Assembly (NCBI GenBank): GCA_019307815.1
Contig: JAFDIV010000022.1
Location: forward strand, 1 to 64,000
Source: Deltaproteobacteria bacterium
GTDB lineage: Bacteria > Desulfobacterota > DSM-4660 > Desulfatiglandales > Desulfatiglandaceae
Direction: 5' to 3'
DNA: 64,000 nucleotides
The notes below the pieces were generated by a model, which was not told the origin of the DNA, did not search any database, and saw nothing but the letters and a program-made list of their open reading frames with translations. Both the position numbers and the translations under genes were made by a program. Positions 1-6,654 of the stretch are shown one piece after another; position 1 is the stretch's first letter, and each line of letters opens with the position of its first letter.

Positions 1-180
1 GGGGAATTATGGCCAAAAATGCATTTTCAAGTCGATAACAAATTTTATTTCTATTTTATGTAGCTGTTTTAATAGGTTATATAACAACTATTAGTTCTTA
101 ATTGGACACCTATGATGTATATACGTAAACTATACGTACTGTAGCATCCCCTAAGATGAAAGTCAAAGCGGTCCGCTATG
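1..180. other. AT-rich non-coding stretch with a short direct repeat
   Basis: No gene is supported here. The octamer TATACGTA occurs twice (120-127 and 131-138), 11 bp apart and on the same face of the helix, which could be a protein-binding site. It lies downstream of the minus-strand gene at 181-420. Confidence 0.3.
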
Positions 181-420
181 CTAATCGTCCAAATATAAGG
201 CTCCCGCCTCCATTGCCTTTAGGATGTTGGTGTCACTGCGCAGCTCATCCAGGGTATATTCGTCCTGGTAGCCAGTAACGTACTCATCGACCCAGAAGAG
301 AGCAGTCTTGGGGTCGTATGAGACTGCTTTTCTGGCTAGACCTCCACCCTCAAGGCTGAGGGAGCTGTCTTTGTGCGTGTATGTCCCTGCCTGCCGACGG
401 GAGTCAGGCAGGCATCCCAT
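181..420 (-). CDS. small hypothetical element protein with an in-frame palindromic insertion
   Basis: The 79-residue protein has no family I recognise. The start is ATG at 420 because an AAGGAGG-type ribosome binding site sits just upstream, whereas an upstream in-frame codon overlaps that site. Immediately after the second codon there is a 27-bp palindromic mini-element (386-412). Removing it keeps the frame and gives an N-terminus Met-Gly-Trp-Thr-Tyr-Thr. The rest is rich in acidic and aromatic residues, with a central TALFWVDEYVTGYQDEYTL stretch. It is preceded by an intrinsic terminator, so it may be expressed only when that terminator is read through. Confidence 0.6.
   Translation of the reverse strand: MGCLPDSRRQAGTYTHKDSSLSLEGGGLARKAVSYDPKTALFWVDEYVTGYQDEYTLDELRSDTNILKAMEAGALYLDD
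386..412. repeat. palindromic mini-element, 27 bp, in frame in CDS 181-420
   Basis: Ends are CCTGCCTG and CAGGCAGG. It is inserted after the second codon, is divisible by three and adds nine residues. Confidence 0.85.
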
Positions 421-441
421 GACTTGACCTCCTTTTTGCAT

Positions 442-478
442 AAAAAAGGGAGCGGAGGCTCATTGCCTGCTACTCCCT
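442..478 (-). terminator. intrinsic terminator between CDS 515-847 and CDS 181-420
   Basis: On the minus strand AGGGAG pairs with CTCCCT around a nested AGGC/GCCT hairpin, followed by six T residues. The next gene's ribosome binding site starts only about 10 nt later. Confidence 0.7.
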
Positions 479-514
479 GTGGCTTTTTGTACTTATTACC
501 AAAACCCATACAAC

Positions 515-847
515 TTATACTCGAAGCTCTTGCATGCGCTGATAGCATTTCGGCGCTTTACGAGAAGGCATTTCTTCATAATACAGGGCTTCGAGTTCGT
601 CCCAGTGGTCCACAAGGTTGGTCCACACCTGAGAAACTTCCCGCATCTCATCAAGTCGGGCGCGGTACTCAGGAATCCACTCTAGGAGCCTTATACACCG
701 ACCGAGATCGGCGGGATCGAGTGGGTGATGGTAGTACGACAGCTTTATGCCTTCCATCTTAGCAACAATCGCCTTTGATGAAAGGCCCGGTTCGTCAGAG
801 AGAAACCATCTGATTAATTTTTTTGTTTTAGTGTTTCTTCTTTTCAT
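515..847 (-). CDS. hypothetical 110-aa element protein
   Basis: This 110-residue, charged and largely helical protein begins with a lysine/arginine-rich segment. It contains a pattern (LSSKAIVAKMEG) that could be a small helix-turn-helix, and later an acidic amphipathic segment rich in Trp, Leu and Glu. I do not recognise the family. Its ATG overlaps the stop of the upstream gene by 4 nt (844-847), which implies translational coupling. An intrinsic terminator follows it at 442-478. Size and placement fit the many small accessory genes in the early regions of phages and ICEs. Confidence 0.65.
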   Translation of the reverse strand: MKRRNTKTKKLIRWFLSDEPGLSSKAIVAKMEGIKLSYYHHPLDPADLGRCIRLLEWIPEYRARLDEMREVSQVWTNLVDHWDELEALYYEEMPSRKAPKCYQRMQELRV

Positions 848-1149
848 GCTTCCTCCTTAATATGGCGGTCCCTGGGGGCTAGTGTGCTTACATCACACTT
901 ATGACGTCCTTCTGGGACCCCTGGGTATTCCCGGTAGCCGTTGAGCCAGTAGAGTTTACGCTCGGAATAGCGCACTCTGATAGGCTCATCGGAATCGACG
1001 CATACCAGGTGCATGTGGGGCTTGGAGGGTTTATCACTTCCATCAATCAAATCCAGGTAATCCGGGCACCGGCAATTCCTTGTAATATGGATTATCCTGT
1101 AAGGACCGGAGCCGTAACTGGTTCTGACAATATCTCCAACCTGTAACAT
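844..1149 (-). CDS. hypothetical 101-aa element protein
   Basis: The 101-residue protein is probably a small beta-rich fold: it starts MLQVGDIVRTSYGSGPYRI, which resembles the start of SH3-like or KOW-like barrels. It also carries a Cys-Arg-Cys-Pro motif and a WLNGYREYPG segment. No function can be assigned. It starts with ATG at 1149 and overlaps the next gene by an ATGA junction. The upstream gene ends 5 bp away, so three or more genes here form one tightly packed unit. Confidence 0.65.
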   Translation of the reverse strand: MLQVGDIVRTSYGSGPYRIIHITRNCRCPDYLDLIDGSDKPSKPHMHLVCVDSDEPIRVRYSERKLYWLNGYREYPGVPEGRHKCDVSTLAPRDRHIKEEA

Positions 1150-1153
1150 GGCC

Positions 1154-1612
1154 TTACCTCAAGTGCCCCCTCATGTATGAGGGTGTTGTGTTGGATGGCG
1201 TCACAAAGGGGTCAGGACTGTTATCCAGGGCCTCCTGGGCAAGCTCACCGAGCCTGGCAATCAGGGGCTCGGTGTTGCCCGTGTAGGCCTCGGCCATATC
1301 CACCGGCTCCCTGCCTGACTGGCCATGGCAGGCAGGGGTGAAATAAGGCTTGAGCCGGAATATGTCCAGATACGCCTCAGCCGCCCTGTAGCCTGCACCA
1401 CCTTCACCGCCTCCATCCGTGCGGAACCCGTCACCGGTGAACACCGCTTGGTTGACAGTGCGGTCCACAATGAGATAGCTACAAGTGATGTCACTTGTGG
1501 GTATCTCAAGGACCATTAGGTCGTGATCCACCCTTCGGGCTATCTCGTCACGCAGGATTTTCAGGGACCGCTCGGTGATGCCCAGTGCCTCTTGGTCTAA
1601 ACTTACTCTCAT
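1154..1612 (-). CDS. hypothetical 152-aa element protein with in-frame palindromic insertion
   Basis: The protein has 152 residues, of which nine (PACHGQSGR) come from a 27-bp palindromic mini-element at 1310-1336. Without it the chain would read ...YFTEPVDMAEAYTG, a smooth join. The N-terminal 60 residues look like a helical segment followed by beta strands, and the C-terminal part is helical and acidic. I recognise no family. It starts with ATG at 1612 after a GGAGG site and lies 9 bp from the upstream gene. Confidence 0.6.
   Translation of the reverse strand: MRVSLDQEALGITERSLKILRDEIARRVDHDLMVLEIPTSDITCSYLIVDRTVNQAVFTGDGFRTDGGGEGGAGYRAAEAYLDIFRLKPYFTPACHGQSGREPVDMAEAYTGNTEPLIARLGELAQEALDNSPDPFVTPSNTTPSYMRGHLR
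1310..1336. repeat. palindromic mini-element, 27 bp, in frame in CDS 1154-1612
   Basis: The copy encodes PACHGQSGR in the host frame. It is similar in sequence and frame to the copy at 6212-6238, which encodes PACQRQSGR. Confidence 0.85.
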
Positions 1613-1621
1613 GGCTACCTC

Positions 1622-2038
1622 CTATGCTGCTTTGCGCTTGGTTTCGGCCTCGATCCTGGAGACGAGTTCCCAGTACCTCTTGCAATGCAGGTAATCGTCT
1701 ATGGGAACGCCACCTGAGCGGGGAATAGCAATTACTGGGTTTCCATCCCAATCGGCGCTGCACATGACCAGCTCACCCTTGTAGCAGGCATACACACAGG
1801 GGCCGTACTCGGCGCCTGCTCCGTGCGATACGGAGAACGTTAAGCCTGCCCTGGCCAGGGCCTGGACCTGGTCATACCACCCATAATTGGCCTCATAAAT
1901 GATGGCGTCCACTTGGTGCTCATCTCCCATCTCCTCATCCCAAAAGACCCCGTCATAAAGCTCGTCCTTGAGGACTTCATTAAACTTCGGGAGGTCCTTT
2001 CGGGGAAAAGTAATGTGCAGATAACACGTATCGCTCAT
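1622..2038 (-). CDS. hypothetical 138-aa element protein
   Basis: The 138-residue protein has alternating strand and helix character. It opens with MSDTCYLHITFPRKDLPKF and has a segment rich in Asp, Glu, Tyr and Trp (residues about 28-55). The pattern resembles small phage proteins of unknown function annotated in many genomes, but I cannot name a family. It starts with ATG at 2038 after a strong AAGGAGG site, overlapping the stop of the upstream gene (2035) by ATGA. The gene carries no palindromic insertion. Confidence 0.65.
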   Translation of the reverse strand: MSDTCYLHITFPRKDLPKFNEVLKDELYDGVFWDEEMGDEHQVDAIIYEANYGWYDQVQALARAGLTFSVSHGAGAEYGPCVYACYKGELVMCSADWDGNPVIAIPRSGGVPIDDYLHCKRYWELVSRIEAETKRKAA

Positions 2039-2346
2039 AGCACACCTCCTTCCACGGTTCGAACAGCATCCTTCCTGCCTGGCCGGCAGACAGGGACAGC
2101 CCCGGCTATCTCCCGGACGGTGCCGTTGACCTTATCCCTTCCCCTGAACAAGGCCACTACCTCCCTGCCTGACTGGCTGCCTGAATGCCCACGGCAGGCA
2201 GGCGTTCGGCAGGCAGGTGCCGCCTCGGCCTCGGTAAGACCATACCTGAGCAGGTGGTTGTAGGCGCTGTAGGGATTCTTACCCTTGACCTCCATTGCGA
2301 GCCTCTCAGGGCTCTTGTCTAGCTTTCTTCCTGCAATGATGTACAT
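2035..2346 (-). CDS. hypothetical small element protein carrying two palindromic insertions
   Basis: This gene has 103 codons, 25 of which are mini-element sequence. A 54-bp copy at 2164-2217 encodes PACRTPACRGHSGSQSGR and a 21-bp copy at 2074-2094 encodes PVCRPGR. Both are divisible by three. Excising both leaves a 78-residue protein with a continuous frame (helical N-terminus MYIIAGRKLDKSPERLA, then a short strand-rich C-terminus). I do not recognise the product. That an intact frame survives two insertions making up a quarter of the gene suggests selection for translation. Confidence 0.6.
   Translation of the reverse strand: MYIIAGRKLDKSPERLAMEVKGKNPYSAYNHLLRYGLTEAEAAPACRTPACRGHSGSQSGREVVALFRGRDKVNGTVREIAGAVPVCRPGRKDAVRTVEGGVL
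2074..2094. repeat. palindromic mini-element, 21 bp, in frame in CDS 2035-2346
   Basis: Identical to the copy at 6392-6412, and both encode PVCRPGR in unrelated genes. Confidence 0.85.
2164..2217. repeat. palindromic mini-element, 54 bp, in frame in CDS 2035-2346
   Basis: Longest copy. It shares its right-hand third with the two 46-bp copies at 8805 and 9136 and is divisible by three. Confidence 0.85.
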
Positions 2347-2360
2347 GGTACGTACCTCCG

Positions 2361-2858
2361 CTAGAAATGAAACCGGTAGGTTTCCGTGATGTAAAACTTC
2401 CTCTGTCCATCCAGTACATCCACGAAGCTTACTTCGTTCAAGAAGTCCAAGAAGTCCCTGGATGACGTTGCAAAGTAAACGGGACTGTAATTGTAAGCTT
2501 CGTATGCAATATTCCAGAGGTCAGGCTTGGGCTTTGCAAGCTCGGGTCTTACCCTTTCAATTCTCTCAGCTATGGCGATGCCTAGCCCTCTTTTGAGTGC
2601 GTCGATGTGTGCTAGATCGAGGACTGCTACTTCACGGGCTTTTCCATCGAGCTCCACAGACATGAAGGGTATGGAAGGCAACCCGTAGAGCTCCTCCAGC
2701 GAAGTTATGGCCTCGATGAACTCTTGAGTGTCCTCGTCTTCAATCACGTAATCGCACCCTGGGATCATCTCCCGCATCTTGTAGTCGGGCCAGGGACAAT
2801 GGACATCGCCAATCTGGAAACTGTTTTCGTCAATCATGACAATTATTGACCCATGCAT
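2361..2858 (-). CDS. hypothetical 165-aa element protein
   Basis: The acidic 165-residue protein has an N-terminal beta-rich segment with a Cys-Pro-Trp-Pro motif (about residue 20), a central helical part and a C-terminal segment rich in Tyr and Phe. I recognise no family and see no signal peptide or membrane segment. The start is ATG at 2858 with AAAGGAGG upstream. It overlaps the end of the upstream gene (2843-3166) by 16 nt in another frame, so the pair is probably translationally coupled. Confidence 0.6.
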   Translation of the reverse strand: MHGSIIVMIDENSFQIGDVHCPWPDYKMREMIPGCDYVIEDEDTQEFIEAITSLEELYGLPSIPFMSVELDGKAREVAVLDLAHIDALKRGLGIAIAERIERVRPELAKPKPDLWNIAYEAYNYSPVYFATSSRDFLDFLNEVSFVDVLDGQRKFYITETYRFHF

Positions 2859-3166
2859 GCTTTCCTCCTTTCTTTCTTTGCCACTCTAGCCTCATCAAAG
2901 CGATTACACGCCGGGTGTCCTGCTGCAAATATGTGCAAGTAATGCTCAGAGGCTGGATCGTTGCACATGAACAACTCAGCAAGACCGATAGCGCGTAAAA
3001 CCGACTGGCACCTCTGGCAGGTTTTCTCCTTTTCAACATAGTTGTATTCTCCATCCCCGTGGAGAAGGACCCATACCGCTTCATGGGCGCTGAGCCCTGA
3101 GCGGATGAGCCGATCCCTGGCCTTGTTGAAGGGCACTCGGGAGATGGGCGTTATTCTTCGAAGCAT
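2843..3166 (-). CDS. small cysteine-containing (zinc-ribbon-like) element protein
   Basis: This 107-residue basic protein has a Cys-Gln-Arg-Cys pair near residue 51, further cysteines near residues 72, 91 and 103, and a His-rich segment between, compatible with a metal-binding site. Family and function are unknown. It starts with ATG at 3166 after GGGAGG. A nested pair of palindromic mini-elements and a hairpin lie immediately upstream (3177-3249), between it and the ArdC-like gene. Confidence 0.6.
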   Translation of the reverse strand: MLRRITPISRVPFNKARDRLIRSGLSAHEAVWVLLHGDGEYNYVEKEKTCQRCQSVLRAIGLAELFMCNDPASEHYLHIFAAGHPACNRFDEARVAKKERRKACMGQ

Positions 3167-3176
3167 CGCAAACCTC

Positions 3177-3224
3177 CCTGCCCGCCTGCCTGCCGACGGC
3201 AGTCAGGCAGGCTGGTCAGGCGGG
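3177..3224. repeat. nested palindromic mini-elements: 27-bp copy inside a 21-bp copy
   Basis: The 27-bp copy occupies 3185-3211. The flanking pieces 3177-3184 and 3212-3224 join into a complete 21-bp copy resembling the one at 5903-5923. This is direct evidence for sequential insertion. Confidence 0.8.
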
Positions 3225-3249
3225 CTTTCTTGTTGCGCCCTCAAGAAAG
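3225..3249. other. intergenic hairpin downstream of the ArdC-like gene
   Basis: A perfect 8-bp stem (CTTTCTTG/CAAGAAAG) encloses a 9-nt loop. No T tract follows, so it may be an RNA-processing or stability hairpin rather than a terminator. Confidence 0.45.
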
Positions 3250-3264
3250 AGAGCGCACATTACC

Positions 3265-4173
3265 TCAACAACCTACCGCCCTACGCCACCGACCTATATC
3301 TCCGTAGCCTCCTGGGTCCTCATCGGGCTCTGAGGCCTTCGTCAGATTAGCCTCTATTGCCTGGATGATCCCCGAAGCCGTGGAGACAATGCGGTCAAGA
3401 GACCCCATGATGTCCACTTCCTCCACCCTGTAAAGGGCAAGGTACTCGGGAGCTTTACACTGCAGACCAAAGTGCCTGAGCACTACGTAGGCGGTGGCCT
3501 CGGCCTCAAGCTCCTTGACCTTGCGTGAGAGAATCGCCCTTTCCCAGTGGCCGTGGAGCAGCTCATGGGCGAACTCGTGGGCCAGGACCGAAAAGCGCTG
3601 GGCGGTATCCAGGGAAGAGAGGATTTCGATCCTGCCCTTGCTGGACACACCCGCCGCTTTTCCAAAGTCCTCAACATAAGCGAGCTCAATACCCTTGGCC
3701 GTTACGACGGTCTCCAGGGCCAGCAGCAGGCTGTCGGCATTACCATACACAGCCATGACATCCGGGGCCTCGGGAAGCGGATCACCCTCCGTCTGGGATA
3801 CGTCCCAGACATAGACCACCTTGAAGCGGGTGATGACCTCGGGCTGGCTGTCTTCCAAGGTCTCTTGGGTCTCGTCTTCCCGATCAGTTTTGTCCTTCTT
3901 GACCTTAATGGTCATGGGGGCAAAGATCGGGATTCCCTTTTCGTCTTTCTTGACGTGCCGGCCCATCCTGGCCCAGGTCCTGAAGCCTGCGACAAACCTT
4001 GCATCGGGCATGAAGGCCCAGATAAGGAAGCGATTGTGCAGGCTGTAGTTATGGAACCTTGAGCAGAACTCGAGGTAATTGAGGATCTGCTCGTCGTTGT
4101 TCGCTTTTTTCACCGCCTGGACAAGCTCGGCGGTGATCTCTCTACACTTCTTGGTCAACTCTGCAGCTTTCAT
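3265..4173 (-). CDS. ArdC-like antirestriction protein (ssDNA-binding domain plus zincin-like metallopeptidase)
   Basis: ArdC-type proteins protect incoming mobile DNA from host restriction. They join an N-terminal ssDNA-binding domain to a C-terminal zincin-like domain. Here residues 1-130 match the N-terminal domain, with the typical YSLHNRFLI and FRTWARMGRHVKKDEKGIPI motifs, and around residue 200 there is EFAHELLHG, an HExxH-like zinc site in which the first His-Glu is replaced by a His-Glu spaced as H-E-L-L-H. The ATG at 4173 is chosen because AAGGAGG lies just upstream; an earlier in-frame start overlaps that site. The gene sits between terminators and small element genes. No palindromic insertion is present in the coding sequence. 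Confidence 0.8.
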   Translation of the reverse strand: MKAAELTKKCREITAELVQAVKKANNDEQILNYLEFCSRFHNYSLHNRFLIWAFMPDARFVAGFRTWARMGRHVKKDEKGIPIFAPMTIKVKKDKTDREDETQETLEDSQPEVITRFKVVYVWDVSQTEGDPLPEAPDVMAVYGNADSLLLALETVVTAKGIELAYVEDFGKAAGVSSKGRIEILSSLDTAQRFSVLAHEFAHELLHGHWERAILSRKVKELEAEATAYVVLRHFGLQCKAPEYLALYRVEEVDIMGSLDRIVSTASGIIQAIEANLTKASEPDEDPGGYGDIGRWRRAVGC

Positions 4174-4199
4174 CTCGTAACCTCCTTGAAACAATAGAA

Positions 4200-4253
4200 A
4201 AGGGAACCCTGCCTGACTGTGCAGGGCAGGCTTATGAGGCCATGCGTTCCCTT
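4200..4253 (-). terminator. intrinsic terminator whose loop contains a palindromic mini-element
   Basis: A perfect 8-bp stem (AAGGGAAC/GTTCCCTT, 4200-4207 and 4246-4253) is followed on the minus strand by a T-rich tract. The loop holds the 23-bp mini-element 4208-4230, inserted directly against the stem. The ArdC ribosome binding site follows within about 15 nt. Confidence 0.7.
4208..4230. repeat. palindromic mini-element, 23 bp, non-coding
   Basis: Located in the loop of the terminator 4200-4253. Its length is not divisible by three, as expected for a non-coding copy. Confidence 0.75.
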
Positions 4254-4285
4254 ATCGTTTACTCACACGCCCGCCAGGAAAGGCG

Positions 4286-4465
4286 CTACTCCTTGGTCGT
4301 AAAGAACCCGGAGCATTCCAGACACTCCCAGATAATAGGCTGGGGGGCTATAGAGCCATCTTCAAGTTCACCATACCATTCCCGATAAACCTCGACTGTC
4401 CACTTGCTCCCGCAGTGGGGGCAGTTGGGCCTATCAGGTTTGGGTGTTTTCGCTGTTTGACTCAT
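4286..4465 (-). CDS. 59-aa zinc-ribbon protein
   Basis: This short gene encodes 59 residues starting MSQTAKTPKPDRPNCPHCGS. It has a Cys-Pro-His-Cys knuckle near residue 15 and a second Cys-Leu-Glu-Cys knuckle near residue 50, the four-cysteine pattern of a zinc ribbon. ATG at 4465 follows a good GGGAGGTGA site. The product may bind DNA, RNA or a protein partner; the target is unknown. It sits between the 80-aa gene at 4478 and the terminator at 4200. Confidence 0.65.
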   Translation of the reverse strand: MSQTAKTPKPDRPNCPHCGSKWTVEVYREWYGELEDGSIAPQPIIWECLECSGFFTTKE

Positions 4466-4477
4466 GTGCTCACCTCC

Positions 4478-4720
4478 CTAAACCCATTCTATCTGGCTAT
4501 CCGGGACATAGCGCCAATAGGGGGCTGTTTCCACGGCATAGCCGTCGTGATAAATCCTGTGCGCGGAGCCGATGATGTTGCCGTCATCGTCAAGGACCCG
4601 CCTGCCTGCCGACCAGGCAGGAACAAAACCGTCCTTGTCCTTCCGCATCCTGAATTTCCCTCCAGCCACCGCAAAAAAAGCGGCTGCAAGGGGGCTTGTG
4701 TCAGCTTTGATGGTGGTCAT
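4478..4720 (-). CDS. hypothetical 80-aa element protein with in-frame palindromic insertion
   Basis: The protein has 80 residues, of which PAWSAGR comes from a 21-bp mini-element at 4601-4621. Without it the chain reads ...KDGFVRVLDDDGNIIGSAHRI, a plausible beta-hairpin. The C-terminus is rich in Tyr and Trp. Family unknown. ATG at 4720 follows GGGAGG. The stop lies 12 bp before the start of the zinc-ribbon gene, suggesting co-expression. Confidence 0.6.
   Translation of the reverse strand: MTTIKADTSPLAAAFFAVAGGKFRMRKDKDGFVPAWSAGRRVLDDDGNIIGSAHRIYHDGYAVETAPYWRYVPDSQIEWV
4601..4621. repeat. palindromic mini-element, 21 bp, in frame in CDS 4478-4720
   Basis: Encodes PAWSAGR in the host frame. 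Confidence 0.85.
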
Positions 4721-4731
4721 GGTTCACCTCC

Positions 4732-5250
4732 CTATGCTAGAGCCCACCTTGCCCCGTAACGAGGCCAGGCGATCTTGGTTTCTGCCTGAAACTTGTCCCA
4801 CTGCTCCTGGGTAGGGTAGGGACGAAAGGTGTCACATGTCTCCCCGTTAAGCCACCCGGAACAGTAATCCCCGAGCTTCAAAATAAGATAGAAGCTCTTG
4901 GGAAATCCTTTGGGCGGTTTCCAGACTTTCCTTATGAGCCCGTCAGGGTGGGCCTTCCTCATGCTATGCCAGGAGTTAACGGGGCAAATCGGGTCTTCCC
5001 AGTCAAAGAAAGCAGCTTGTTGGCCGCAGTCCACGCATTCCCACATGGGTGCATAGACCTCCTTGACAAAGCAGTCCACCACGCAACCCGGGTCCCCTGC
5101 TGTGGGGCGGACCCGAAAGTCCGCATAACACCGATCACAGAAGACCATTGCGTGGTCCTGGCTGACAAAGTCGCTTGCCCCGCACACCGGGCACCTCAGA
5201 TCCTCCCACTCAAAGGGGTTGAAACCTCCTGTGTAAGCCACTGTAAACAT
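4732..5250 (-). CDS. multi-zinc-ribbon element protein
   Basis: This 172-residue protein is rich in paired cysteines. CPVC (about residue 20) and CDRC (about 40) form one zinc-ribbon-like unit, and CVDC with later single cysteines may form a second. The remainder is rich in Trp, Pro and aromatic residues. ATG at 5250 is preferred because GGAGG lies 7 nt upstream and the earlier in-frame start overlaps the upstream terminator. Function is unknown, although such proteins often bind nucleic acid. Confidence 0.6.
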   Translation of the reverse strand: MFTVAYTGGFNPFEWEDLRCPVCGASDFVSQDHAMVFCDRCYADFRVRPTAGDPGCVVDCFVKEVYAPMWECVDCGQQAAFFDWEDPICPVNSWHSMRKAHPDGLIRKVWKPPKGFPKSFYLILKLGDYCSGWLNGETCDTFRPYPTQEQWDKFQAETKIAWPRYGARWALA

Positions 5251-5283
5251 TGCAATTCCTCCTTTCCTTGCTCTCCTGGACAT

Positions 5284-5322
5284 GAAAAAAGGGAGCAGGA
5301 AAAATTCTTCCGTGGCTCCCTT
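5284..5322 (-). terminator. intrinsic terminator upstream of CDS 4732-5250
   Basis: A perfect 8-bp stem AAGGGAGC/GCTCCCTT with a nested GGAA/TTCC is followed by six T residues on the minus strand. Confidence 0.8.
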
Positions 5323-5359
5323 CTTCCTTATTCGCTGAGTGCTTTGGTGAACTATCTTC

Positions 5360-5379
5360 CCTGCCTGGCGGTAGACAGG
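5360..5379. repeat. palindromic mini-element, 20 bp, just after a stop codon
   Basis: Abuts the TAG stop of CDS 5380-5727 and is non-coding. Its length is not a multiple of three. Confidence 0.8.
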
Positions 5380-5727
5380 CTATGCCGCGAGCAAGCTGGG
5401 CTTTAACATCGCTGAGTGGGCAGTGATGATATACCCATTCTCACCCTTCCTGCCGCGTGCGTATAAGACCTCAAGGCCCATGCCCTGGGCGATATACCAT
5501 GCGTAGGCCATGACGTTGGTCAGGCCTCCCACAAGGATTGCCTTGAAGCCCTGGGCCTTTATCTTTTCCATTTCTTCGCTGAGGATCTCAGCGATCTCTA
5601 TCTCTCCCCAACTCTCATCAAGCGATGGGGCCCGTGGAGTGGGGTCCAGGCAATAACCCCTTTCACGCCAGTAGCGGATCTCGGCCTGGCGGGGATAATG
5701 CCTGGTGAAATTGGCCACTTTCACCAT
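5380..5727 (-). CDS. hypothetical 115-aa element protein
   Basis: The protein has 115 residues. The C-terminal half has an alternating hydrophobic pattern (FKAILVGGLTNVMAYAWYIAQGMGLEVLYAR) like an alpha/beta nucleotide-binding or Rossmann-type half-fold; the N-terminal half is charged. I cannot assign a family. ATG at 5727 is chosen because it follows GGTGAGG; the preceding TTG is also possible. Terminators flank it on both sides (5284-5322 and 5752-5786). Confidence 0.6.
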   Translation of the reverse strand: MVKVANFTRHYPRQAEIRYWRERGYCLDPTPRAPSLDESWGEIEIAEILSEEMEKIKAQGFKAILVGGLTNVMAYAWYIAQGMGLEVLYARGRKGENGYIITAHSAMLKPSLLAA

Positions 5728-5751
5728 CAATCCTCACCTCCCTATAAACGC

Positions 5752-5786
5752 AAAAAAGGAGTTCAAGCTTATCGCTCGGACTCCTT
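5752..5786 (-). terminator. intrinsic terminator upstream of CDS 5380-5727
   Basis: A 7-bp stem AAGGAGT/ACTCCTT is followed on the minus strand by six T residues. Confidence 0.75.
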
Positions 5787-5814
5787 CTGCGTGATCCGTT
5801 TTGTTCCAAGGTTG

Positions 5815-5892
5815 CTAGGTAGCTACTTGGAACGCCTTTTCTTCTTCTTCCTCACTTCGTACAGGAATTTCACGTTGAACCTCTTTATGCAT
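5815..5892 (-). CDS. possible 25-aa acidic leader-like peptide
   Basis: A short frame reads MHKEVQREIPVRSEEEEEKA and then FQVAT. Its ATG overlaps the TAA stop of the Rad52-like gene, so translation could be coupled. Five consecutive glutamates are its main feature. It may be chance; support is the start/stop overlap only. Confidence 0.25.
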   Translation of the reverse strand: MHKEVQREIPVRSEEEEEKAFQVAT

Positions 5893-6637
5893 TGACCACC
5901 TCCCCGCCTGACGGTCCGGCAGGCTTTGCCCAAGCCTTCTCGTTGGCATTCCACCTGAAGCCAGCGTTCTTGAGCGAACCCTTGACTGCAAAGGTGTTGC
6001 CCTCAGCAATGATCAGGTTGCCCTTGCGCCGGTAGGTGATGCCCTGAAGCTTGGGACCGAGGTTTTCCTCGGGTGCCTCGGGCTCTTGAGTTTCCCCACC
6101 GCCGCCCTCCTTGGGGAGAGCCCAATCCGGCAAGCGGGGAACCTCGCAATAGCCCGAAATGCCTTTCTGCCTGTCATCAACCCTTATGTAACGCTGCTTG
6201 GGACGGTCCTTCCTGCCTGACTGACGTTGGCAGGCAGGGAGCACAGGCATTACCTGGAAATCCAGGTAGTAGAGGTACCGGCCAATGCCCCACTGGACAG
6301 CAGCTCTCTTCATTGCGTCAGAAAAGCCGCCTTTTATGGGCTCGACCGCTGTTTCCTGGGCCCCGTCCCACTTGGTGACCCATTCGTCGTTCCTGCCTGG
6401 CCGGCAGACAGGGATACGAATGGACAGGCCGCACATCATGCCGCCTGTGGCCCCGGGTCGAAACTCATTCTTCCAGTTCTCGGGGCCTACCACCTCGTCC
6501 AGGCGGTTCATGATCGCCCGGTTGGTGACATAGGGCAAAAGCATCGCCCATGCCCCGTTTCCGTTTTTCCCTGTAACCTGCACCCTCCACTCCACATCCT
6601 TGGGAGGGAAGGGCTGTGTCAATCTTTGAAGCTCCAT
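5885..6637 (-). CDS. Rad52/Rad22-family single-strand annealing protein with three in-frame palindromic insertions
   Basis: Phage Rad52-like (Sak-type) proteins anneal complementary single strands during recombination. The signature is clear in residues 20-110: a YVTNRAIMNRLDEVVGPENW segment followed by a GG-containing beta hairpin, then AVEPIKGGFSDAMKRAAVQWGIGRYLY. ATG at 6637 is chosen from GGAGGAGCCAAG upstream. Three mini-elements interrupt the gene in frame: 6392-6412 (PVCRPGR, in a beta-hairpin turn), 6212-6238 (PACQRQSGR, after the conserved core) and 5903-5923 (PAGPSGG, at the C-terminus). Excision restores smooth joins each time. With the nuclease at 6782-7723 and the SSB at 10241 it forms a two-component recombination system comparable to Red or RecET. 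Confidence 0.8.
   Translation of the reverse strand: MELQRLTQPFPPKDVEWRVQVTGKNGNGAWAMLLPYVTNRAIMNRLDEVVGPENWKNEFRPGATGGMMCGLSIRIPVCRPGRNDEWVTKWDGAQETAVEPIKGGFSDAMKRAAVQWGIGRYLYYLDFQVMPVLPACQRQSGRKDRPKQRYIRVDDRQKGISGYCEVPRLPDWALPKEGGGGETQEPEAPEENLGPKLQGITYRRKGNLIIAEGNTFAVKGSLKNAGFRWNANEKAWAKPAGPSGGEVVNA
5903..5923. repeat. palindromic mini-element, 21 bp, in frame in the Rad52-like gene (C-terminal)
   Basis: Encodes PAGPSGG. The ends are slightly diverged and it resembles the outer copy at 3177-3224. Confidence 0.7.
6212..6238. repeat. palindromic mini-element, 27 bp, in frame in the Rad52-like gene
   Basis: Encodes PACQRQSGR. Excision joins ...VMPVL to KDRPKQRYIRV. Confidence 0.85.
6392..6412. 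repeat. palindromic mini-element, 21 bp, in frame in the Rad52-like gene
   Basis: Identical to 2074-2094; encodes PVCRPGR in a predicted hairpin turn of the annealing domain. Confidence 0.85.
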
Positions 6638-6654
6638 CTTGGCTCCTCCTTTCT

